This document shows, in pieces, positions 5,610 to 9,620 of a DNA stretch of 9,620 bases. The number at the start of each line of letters is the position of its first letter. Positions within the stretch are counted from its first letter, which is position 1. Origin of the DNA: JAGOSA01 sp043718505. Its GTDB lineage: Bacteria; Patescibacteriota; Minisyncoccia; Phycocordibacterales; UBA9973. The notes below the pieces were generated by a model that was not told the DNA's origin, ran no database searches, and saw nothing but the letters and a program-made list of their open reading frames with translations. Location of the stretch: the NCBI GenBank assembly GCA_043718505.1, contig JAYSVN010000050.1, positions 1 to 9,620 on the forward strand, written 5' to 3'. Position numbers and translations under genes: made by a program.

Positions 5610-5705
5610 AATTGATTCACTAAAAACTATGGCGTAGTTCTTTAGAAAAATATAGGAATCAATCCACTACGTTGTATGTCTTTACTAAGATGTGTCTAGT
5701 TGGTT
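5582..5705 (-). ncRNA. Candidate small non-coding RNA (about 124 nt)
   Basis: A promoter (5712-5739) and an intrinsic terminator (5582-5609), both on the minus strand, bound a stretch with no plausible ORF. An upstream terminator (5741-5771) separates it from the lipoprotein gene, so it would be an independent transcript. Its interior can fold. An 8-bp stem pairs 5656-5663 with 5611-5618 and encloses an 8-bp hairpin, including one G-U pair, at 5622-5642. An alternative 6-bp stem pairs 5666-5671 with 5633-5638; it excludes that hairpin and would form a pseudoknot with the 8-bp stem. I do not recognise a known RNA family (not tmRNA or SRP RNA by any motif I see). Function is unknown. Confidence 0.6.
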
Positions 5706-5711
5706 TAAACA

Positions 5712-5739
5712 AGTATAAACCATTATACAGAAAAGTCAA
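5712..5739 (-). promoter_or_regulatory. Promoter of the candidate sRNA
   Basis: On the minus strand, TTGACT (5739-5734), a 16-base spacer and TATACT (5717-5712). The same -35 and spacer occur in the lipoprotein promoter (6599-6626). The predicted start is near 5705. A perfect TATAAT at 5727-5722 lacks a -35 at proper distance. Confidence 0.7.
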
Positions 5740-5740
5740 G

Positions 5741-5771
5741 TAAAAAATAAACCCCCGTTTGTGGCGGGGGT
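5741..5771 (-). terminator. Intrinsic terminator of the lipoprotein gene
   Basis: ACCCCCG (5751-5757) pairs with CGGGGGT (5765-5771) around a 7-base loop. On the minus strand it is followed by TTATTTTTTA (5750-5741). It lies 21 bases beyond the lipoprotein stop codon. Confidence 0.85.
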
Positions 5772-5792
5772 CTCTACTAACATAATCTGTTC

Positions 5793-6566
5793 CTACTTTT
5801 TCTTAGGAGGAGGACCAGGACTTTTTTTAGAAGGCTGGTTTTGATTCTGTTGCTGATTCTGCTGCTGGTCATTTTGGCTGTTATCCTTTTTCTGGCCACC
5901 ATTTGCTGGGGAGTTAAAAGGATCGGCACCGAAATCTGACGAATTACTATTTGTATTCGTAGAATCATCCTGGTTGTTGTTACCACCACCGCCACCAACT
6001 GTAACTCCTGGAGCTACCGCTTTCTTGCCTCCATCGCGGGGTTCAGATTTATCAACAATTATCTTCAGCTTGGCACTTTTACTATTCTCAGTGTAATTGT
6101 ACTGTTGCCCGTCTAGCATAACTGTTTTTTTACCCGGGGTAAAATAAAATCTGTCATCATCCTTCGGAGTAAATGAGAACCAGCGGAATGTTCCGCCGTC
6201 ATCAAATTTTATCCAAAGTGTTTTACCGATGATAGTATCAATTACTCCGTGTGTCCCGTCTTTTACAGTATAGGTATCCTGGAGTTTTTTGTCTTCGATG
6301 TGGAAAACACCGTTTTCATCAACCCATTGACTTGGAGTAGTTTCAGCAAGATTCAGGCTGATAGTACCATCCAGAATATATTGTCCTGACATTAGATTTT
6401 CATTTTTCCAGGGATGCTTTTTGTCCTTGATAAAAGAAACCGTCAAATCGACAATGCCACTCTTTTGGCCACCTGACTCTTGCGAGCCCGTACCGGACTT
6501 TGTGCTTTTACAGGCTGCAAAAGCCGTAAAAAGCCCAATAAAAACAAGGATTTTAAGCTTTTTCAT
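5793..6566 (-). CDS. Lipoprotein with a low-complexity Gln/Asn and Pro/Lys tail, function unknown
   Basis: 257 residues. A classical lipoprotein signal (MKKLKILVFIGLFTAFAAC) places the lipidated cysteine at residue 19 (lipobox AFAAC), so the mature protein should be anchored to the membrane by lipid and face outward. A Ser/Gly/Lys-rich spacer (20-37) is followed by a beta-rich globular part (about 38-175) with many aromatic residues (for example HPWKNENL, TFRWFSF, RFYFTPG), which I cannot place in a family. From about 176 onward the sequence is low complexity: a glycine run (191-195), Asn/Asp/Ser-rich, then Gln/Asn-rich (230-244), ending in PPPKKK. Such tails are often disordered and may contact the cell wall; that is inference. 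Own promoter and terminator; A-rich leader without Shine-Dalgarno. Confidence 0.85.
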   Translation of the reverse strand: MKKLKILVFIGLFTAFAACKSTKSGTGSQESGGQKSGIVDLTVSFIKDKKHPWKNENLMSGQYILDGTISLNLAETTPSQWVDENGVFHIEDKKLQDTYTVKDGTHGVIDTIIGKTLWIKFDDGGTFRWFSFTPKDDDRFYFTPGKKTVMLDGQQYNYTENSKSAKLKIIVDKSEPRDGGKKAVAPGVTVGGGGGNNNQDDSTNTNSNSSDFGADPFNSPANGGQKKDNSQNDQQQNQQQNQNQPSKKSPGPPPKKK

Positions 6567-6598
6567 GTCTATTTTGTTTTAATATTTATTTTGTCTAT

Positions 6599-6626
6599 AT
6601 TATATCAAAATATGCGACAAAGTCAA
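6599..6626 (-). promoter_or_regulatory. Strong promoter of the lipoprotein gene
   Basis: On the minus strand, TTGACT (6626-6621), a 16-base spacer and a perfect TATAAT (6604-6599). The leader to the ATG at 6566 is about 26 bases, A-rich, ending AAAACAAAATAGACATG. It lies just beyond the terminator of the upstream 231-residue gene. Confidence 0.85.
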
Positions 6627-6642
6627 GCCCCATGTAGGTAAT

Positions 6643-6670
6643 AAAAACCCCTCTAAAAAGAGGGGGTTTT
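6643..6670 (-). terminator. Intrinsic terminator of the 231-residue orphan gene
   Basis: CCCCTCT (6648-6654) pairs with AGAGGGG (6659-6665) around an AAAA loop, and AAAA/TTTT extends the stem past a one-base bulge (6666). Five Ts (6647-6643) and then ATTA follow on the minus strand. It starts 5 bases past the stop codon. Confidence 0.85.
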
Positions 6671-6674
6671 GGCC

Positions 6675-7370
6675 TTAATTTGCAAGAGTATTTTGCAAAT
6701 TATTGACCATGACAAGCATATAAGATTCCCTGGCCTGGACGATTTCAGGTACAGTCATTACATTTTCCTGAAAGCAGCGGAATTCGCGCTCATCCATAAA
6801 ACCTTTTTGTTTACCGTAAAAGAAAAAGAAATTGTTTTCTGTATAACCTGTTGAAACAGCATTAAGTGAAGTCAGTAAGTTCCCCGGCTTCCAGGTAATA
6901 TTCCTGAAACCTACTCTTGCAATTTTGAGAAATTGAAGTGTAGGTAATGGAATAATTTTGAGATGAGGAGCGTCAAGGCTGTCATCTTTTTGGGCCTTAA
7001 GCATATCGATTAAAGCTTCATTGCTTTTAATTGAAATAGCTTTTATCAGCACCGGCTTTCCTATTCGTCTTAATCGTTGCATACAGTCATATGCTTTGCT
7101 CTCTCGACATTCGTCAATTAAGATTTGCGGATCAAGCTGTAATTTCTCCGATTTTAGAAATTTTTTGACTTCAGCAATTTCCAGTATTTCATGTTTTCGT
7201 CTGTATCTCACTGTTGGAGATAATTTTAGCAGTTGATCGGCGATATGGGCTGCCGAATAGCTCATATCATAAGCTTCCGCTCCTGGTGAAATCATTACTG
7301 AACTGACCTTGCCTTTGTTTTTGATCGCTTCTCTTACTAGTACTGGTTTTTCTTTCGTGATGTTTGCCAT
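6675..7370 (-). CDS. Orphan protein of 231 residues
   Basis: I do not recognise this protein. It has no signal peptide or membrane helix and is probably cytoplasmic, mixed alpha/beta, with a basic middle part (VRYRRKHEI at 54-62, MQRLRRIGKPVLIKA at 97-111). Cysteines are sparse (C88, C96, C198). The segment from about 175 to 200 is aromatic-rich (NNFFFFYGKQKGF, REFRCFQE). The gene is well bounded by a promoter (7430-7459) and a terminator (6643-6670) and is a single-gene unit. Its A-rich leader shares a 13-base identical element with the 8203-8526 gene (7377-7389 versus 8534-8546). This suggests common translational behaviour or common origin of leaders, not necessarily common function. The ATG at 7370 is the natural start. 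Confidence 0.72.
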   Translation of the reverse strand: MANITKEKPVLVREAIKNKGKVSSVMISPGAEAYDMSYSAAHIADQLLKLSPTVRYRRKHEILEIAEVKKFLKSEKLQLDPQILIDECRESKAYDCMQRLRRIGKPVLIKAISIKSNEALIDMLKAQKDDSLDAPHLKIIPLPTLQFLKIARVGFRNITWKPGNLLTSLNAVSTGYTENNFFFFYGKQKGFMDEREFRCFQENVMTVPEIVQARESYMLVMVNNLQNTLAN

Positions 7371-7429
7371 AGTTGTTTATTTAATTGTTTAAGAACTATT
7401 ATGAATTTATTATTTAGTTTTGAGTTAAT

Positions 7430-7459
7430 AGAATAACACACCCTATGTCATTCAGTCAA
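7430..7459 (-). promoter_or_regulatory. Candidate promoter of the 231-residue orphan gene
   Basis: On the minus strand, TTGACT (7459-7454), an 18-base spacer and TATTCT (7435-7430) with an extended TGT before the -10. The -35 overlaps the last codons and TGA stop of the RNase HII gene. The leader would be about 53 bases. Confidence 0.55.
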
Positions 7460-8117
7460 GGATTTTGGTCAAAAAAGACCGACGGTGTATGGGTAAAAGG
7501 CCATGCTTTTTAATAGCCGCGTAATGAGCTTTGGTACCGTAACCGACATGAGAATCAAAGCCGTAGGCAGGATGTTTTGCGGCCAGACGGGCCATATGTC
7601 TGTCCCGATGGACTTTGGCCAGGATCGAAGCTAGTCCGATAACAGCTTCTTTTTCATCACCTTTAATAATAGTTTTTTGATTTTTGAATTCCGCTGGTGC
7701 ACAAAGACCGCCATCAAGCAGAACAGTATGGTTTACTGACAAGCGCGCATTCGTAGCTTTTTCATTTGCAGCTTTTTCAGTTGTAACTTTATAGAGGGAT
7801 TTTTCAAGTGCGCGACGTATGGACGCAGCTATGCCAATTTTATCGATGTTTTTTGAATGAACAAGAGTAATTGCAAAATCACACTTTCCGTCTCTTTGCC
7901 ATTTTTTAATAATCGGAATCCAGGTTTTGCGATCCTGTTTGGAAAGTTTTTTTGAATCGGCGAACTTTAATTTTTGTTTTTCTGATTTATTCCACTTTAA
8001 ACTTTCTTGAGCAATTTTTAAGGTTAATGTGCTAGCGCTGCCTTTCCAGAAAAATGCACACACGCAAACCGGCCCCGCAATTGGCCCGCGTCCGACTTCG
8101 TCAATCCCTATAATCAT
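7452..8117 (-). CDS. rnhB: Ribonuclease HII
   Basis: 221 residues from the ATG at 8117. The enzyme cuts the RNA strand at ribonucleotides embedded in DNA and at RNA-DNA hybrids, using two metal ions. Signature motifs: GIDEVGRGPIAGPV (4-17, with D6 and E7), ADSKKLS (53-59), LLDGG (133-137, D135) and AVIGLASILAKVHRDRHM (158-175, D172). These give the full D-E-D-D set. The YGFDSHVGYGTKAH segment (185-198) and LLPIHRRSF (207-215) are also typical. An upstream extension to 8168 is open, but it would begin inside the terminator 8157-8190, and the family starts a few residues before GIDEVGRG. TATCAT lies 6 bases before the 8117 ATG, hinting at a leaderless mRNA. The stretch TTEKAANEKATNARLSVN (112-129) looks like a variable insert. 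It ends with TGA. Confidence 0.97.
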   Translation of the reverse strand: MIIGIDEVGRGPIAGPVCVCAFFWKGSASTLTLKIAQESLKWNKSEKQKLKFADSKKLSKQDRKTWIPIIKKWQRDGKCDFAITLVHSKNIDKIGIAASIRRALEKSLYKVTTEKAANEKATNARLSVNHTVLLDGGLCAPAEFKNQKTIIKGDEKEAVIGLASILAKVHRDRHMARLAAKHPAYGFDSHVGYGTKAHYAAIKKHGLLPIHRRSFLTKILD

Positions 8118-8123
8118 AACCAT

Positions 8124-8129
8124 ATGATA
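8124..8129 (-). promoter_or_regulatory. Possible -10 of rnhB
   Basis: TATCAT on the minus strand ends 6 bases before the ATG at 8117, the same geometry as the transglutaminase-like gene. The -35 region is poor (TGGATT at 17 bases), so confidence is low. Confidence 0.3.
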
Positions 8130-8156
8130 GAGTGTCCCGGAATAAAAATCCATACA

Positions 8157-8190
8157 AAAACCCACCATACAAGGGTGGGTTTTATTTTTT
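8157..8190. terminator. Bidirectional intrinsic terminator between the 107-residue gene and rnhB
   Basis: AAAACCCACC (8157-8166) pairs perfectly with GGTGGGTTTT (8174-8183) around a 7-base loop. On the minus strand the 3' side is TTTTTG (8160-8155), ending the 8203-8526 transcript. On the plus strand TTTTATTTTTT follows (8180-8190). It shows that rnhB is not in the same unit as the upstream small gene unless there is read-through. Confidence 0.85.
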
Positions 8191-8202
8191 ACTGGTAATG
8201 TG

Positions 8203-8526
8203 TTAAGAATAATTTTCCGAACTATGGTTGTGACTTCTTTCGCACATTACTTTAATCTCCGCAATTCTCTCGTCTGTAAATATCTCTTTAACTCGAGGGT
8301 CATCTTGATATTGAACAACTTGTTGTGCAATGCTGATACCGGCATCTTGGCATTTTCCATACTCTTTACCGCTTTTGACGATGTTAGAAATAGGAATGTC
8401 TTCAAGCCGATTTCGGGGCACATTGGGAATTTGGGATTTACTACTACTATTACTACTAAATGTGTTTCTGTTATGTTCATGTCCACCTGGGGTGTTTGTT
8501 TTTCCAGTGTTTAGAACTTTTCTCAT
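8203..8526 (-). CDS. Orphan small protein of 107 residues
   Basis: I do not recognise a family. The first third is low complexity (HEHNRNTFSSNSSSKSQ, about 16-32), part of it encoded by a run of AGT/AAT codons seen as a CTA-rich trinucleotide stretch near 8437-8458. The rest looks soluble, with a predicted helical part (about 65-95: ISIAQQVVQYQD, then RIAEIKVMCERSHNH). C59 and C94 are the only cysteines. It has no signal peptide or membrane helix. The gene has the best promoter of the window and a strong terminator, which makes translation plausible even though the protein is unremarkable. The leader (about 38 bases) shares 13 identical bases with that of the 6675-7370 gene. Other frames over the same stretch are open but lack such signals. 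Confidence 0.68.
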   Translation of the reverse strand: MRKVLNTGKTNTPGGHEHNRNTFSSNSSSKSQIPNVPRNRLEDIPISNIVKSGKEYGKCQDAGISIAQQVVQYQDDPRVKEIFTDERIAEIKVMCERSHNHSSENYS

Positions 8527-8570
8527 TTTGTAGTTATTTAATTGTTAATAAATATGTACTTATTAGCTTA

Positions 8571-8598
8571 ATTATATAGCCATTGTGTTTTTTGTCAA
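8571..8598 (-). promoter_or_regulatory. Consensus promoter of the 107-residue orphan gene
   Basis: On the minus strand a perfect TTGACA (8598-8593), a 16-base spacer and a perfect TATAAT (8576-8571). The expected start is about 8564. The spacer contains the 9-mer CAATGGCTA (8585-8577), which also forms the inverted repeat at 571-601. The -35 overlaps the dnaE -35 on the other strand. Confidence 0.9.
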
Positions 8599-8621
8599 AG
8601 CGCTATACACATTGGTATACT
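8592..8621 (+). promoter_or_regulatory. Promoter of dnaE
   Basis: TTGTCA (8592-8597), an 18-base spacer and TATACT (8616-8621) preceded by an extended TGG. The predicted start is about 8628, so the leader before the ATG at 8631 would be about 3 bases. Five of the six -35 bases are the complement of the -35 of the divergent promoter. Confidence 0.7.
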
Positions 8622-8630
8622 AGTTCATCA

Positions 8631-9620
8631 ATGCAAAAAGAAAACACGGCTAAATACGTACACATCCATACGCACTCTCACTATTCCCTATTAGACGGGC
8701 TATCCAAAGTGACTGATCTGGTCAAAACCGCCAAAAAGTACGGTATGCCGGCGCTTGCTCTCACTGATCACGGTGCCATGTACGGAGCAATCGATTTTTA
8801 TATGGAAGCCAAGAAAGCCGGTCTCAAACCTATCGTTGGTGTTGAAGGCTACCTGGCTGCCCGTGGCCGCGCGGACAAAGAAACGGGTATCGACGCCAAG
8901 CGCAATCACATTACGCTGCTCGCCAAAAACGAAATCGGTTACCGCAACCTTATCAAGCTCACCACACTTGCCCATCTTGAAGGTTTCTACTACAAGCCGC
9001 GCATGGACAAAGAAATTTTGCGCAAGTATAGCGAAGGAATTATTTGTCTATCCGGTTGTCCGGCTTCGGAAATGGGGCAAGCACTTCGGGCCAATGATAT
9101 GGCGCGTGCACGTGAACTAGTGCAGGAATATCAGGAAATCTTTGGCAAAGAAAATTATTTTCTGGAAATTATGGCCCACACTGAAGTGCCAGGTTGGGAA
9201 AATTGGAAAAACGGTATTATAAAATTGCATGAAGAATTTAATATTCCAATTGTCGGCACACACGATTCTCACTACCTCATGCATGATGATCAGGAAGCGC
9301 ATGAAGCATTGCTGCGTATCAATACCGGTGCTGATGCGCGTGGCGCCGGCGGTATGTCAATGAAAGATGGAGACTACCATCTCATAGACACAGAAGAAGC
9401 TGAAAAATTATTCGCTGGCATTCCAGGTGCAGTTGAAAATACGGCCAAAGTTGCGGACATGTGTGACCTTGATCTGGTTCTTGGTAAATTTGTTTTTCCT
9501 GAATTCAAACTGCCCGAAGGAGTAACAACCGATGCCGAACTTCGAAAGCTTTCGTACCTGGGAATGGAGAAACGCGGCCTCGGTAAAGAGCAGCCGGCTA
9601 TTGATCGCCTGGAATATGAG
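8631..9620 (+). CDS. dnaE: DNA polymerase III alpha subunit, N-terminal part (cut by the window edge)
   Basis: The first 330 residues of the replicative polymerase catalytic subunit, open to the window end; the full protein is usually over 1000 residues. The visible part is the PHP domain: YVHIHTHSHYSLLDG (9-23), ALTDHGAMYGAIDFY (43-57), GVEGYLA (70-76), LSGCPASE (140-147) and VGTHDSHYLMHDD (208-220). It then enters the palm region (LVLGKFVFPEF at 282-292). The histidines and acidic residues that bind metal in active PHP domains (H11, H13, D46, H47, H211, D212) appear intact, so PHP-type 3'-5' proofreading is possible. In E. coli DnaE these residues are degenerate. No Shine-Dalgarno; the mRNA is predicted to be nearly leaderless. 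Codon use looks more GC-rich than in the neighbouring small genes. PolC is excluded because the protein begins directly with the PHP domain. Confidence 0.96.
   Translation, partial: MQKENTAKYVHIHTHSHYSLLDGLSKVTDLVKTAKKYGMPALALTDHGAMYGAIDFYMEAKKAGLKPIVGVEGYLAARGRADKETGIDAKRNHITLLAKNEIGYRNLIKLTTLAHLEGFYYKPRMDKEILRKYSEGIICLSGCPASEMGQALRANDMARARELVQEYQEIFGKENYFLEIMAHTEVPGWENWKNGIIKLHEEFNIPIVGTHDSHYLMHDDQEAHEALLRINTGADARGAGGMSMKDGDYHLIDTEEAEKLFAGIPGAVENTAKVADMCDLDLVLGKFVFPEFKLPEGVTTDAELRKLSYLGMEKRGLGKEQPAIDRLEYE

Noticed and set aside
5547..5792. Small peptide gene in the sRNA region
   Set aside because: The only in-frame starts give very short peptides that begin within the promoter or stop after a few codons.
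8118..8168. Longer N-terminus for RNase HII
   Set aside because: It would start within an intrinsic terminator stem and add residues before the conserved GIDEVGRG start region. The ATGs at 8123 and 8117 fit the family better.
8200..8533. Overlapping open frames on both strands across the 107-residue gene
   Set aside because: Only the 8203-8526 minus frame is aligned with the consensus promoter, leader and terminator. The others are likely by-products of low stop-codon density.

Overview
The window looks like chromosomal DNA from a small-genome bacterium, most plausibly a Patescibacteria/CPR (Parcubacteria-like) lineage. The pointers are indirect: AT-rich spacers, very short genes that are mostly transcribed alone, no clear Shine-Dalgarno sequence in front of any gene, and a mix of families common in such genomes (DUF5666-like secreted protein, short single-domain membrane-anchored proteins, BrkB/YihY protein, TasA/camelysin-type secreted protein). 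TGA ends the RNase HII gene, so the TGA-as-glycine code of Gracilibacteria/SR1 is unlikely. The lineage is an inference; no rRNA or other phylogenetic marker has been compared.

Layout. Positions 1-208 hold the start of a secreted SipW/TasA-type protein on the minus strand. A 466-base spacer follows, then a secreted protein with DUF5666-like repeats (675-1640, plus). Its stop codon lies inside a very long inverted repeat (1637-1765) shared with the stop codon of the next, convergent gene, a membrane-anchored His/Cys protein (1762-2265, minus). A BrkB/YihY-type membrane protein (2312-3196, plus) converges on a membrane-anchored cupredoxin (3203-3739, minus). Then come an orphan Cys-rich 150-residue protein (3843-4295, minus), a SET-domain lysine methyltransferase (4394-4840, minus), and a divergent transglutaminase-like protein (4938-5546, plus). 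The spacer 5547-5792 contains a promoter-plus-terminator unit with no ORF, a good candidate small RNA on the minus strand. After it come a lipoprotein (5793-6566), an orphan 231-residue protein (6675-7370), ribonuclease HII (7452-8117) and an orphan 107-residue protein (8203-8526), all minus. Divergent from the last is the 5' part of dnaE (8631 to the window end).

Expression. Most genes appear to be single transcription units with their own promoter and intrinsic terminator. Four minus-strand promoters share the form TTGAnn-N16-TATAmT. Two start types appear. Housekeeping or enzyme genes (SET, transglutaminase-like, RNase HII, dnaE and the His/Cys protein) have a -10-like hexamer 6-9 bases before the start codon, implying leaderless or nearly leaderless mRNAs. 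The lipoprotein and the orphan small genes have 30-60 base A/T-rich leaders with a recurring TTAA(A)ACAA-type element and no Shine-Dalgarno.

Functional themes are the cell envelope or exterior (TasA-like, DUF5666-like, His/Cys anchored, cupredoxin, BrkB/YihY, lipoprotein) and nucleic acid maintenance (rnhB, dnaE). No mobile element, tRNA, rRNA or CRISPR array was seen. No multi-gene novel system is convincing. The most interesting items are the candidate sRNA, the long inverted repeat that pairs two stop codons, the shared -35 between dnaE and the small orphan gene, and the bacterial SET protein.
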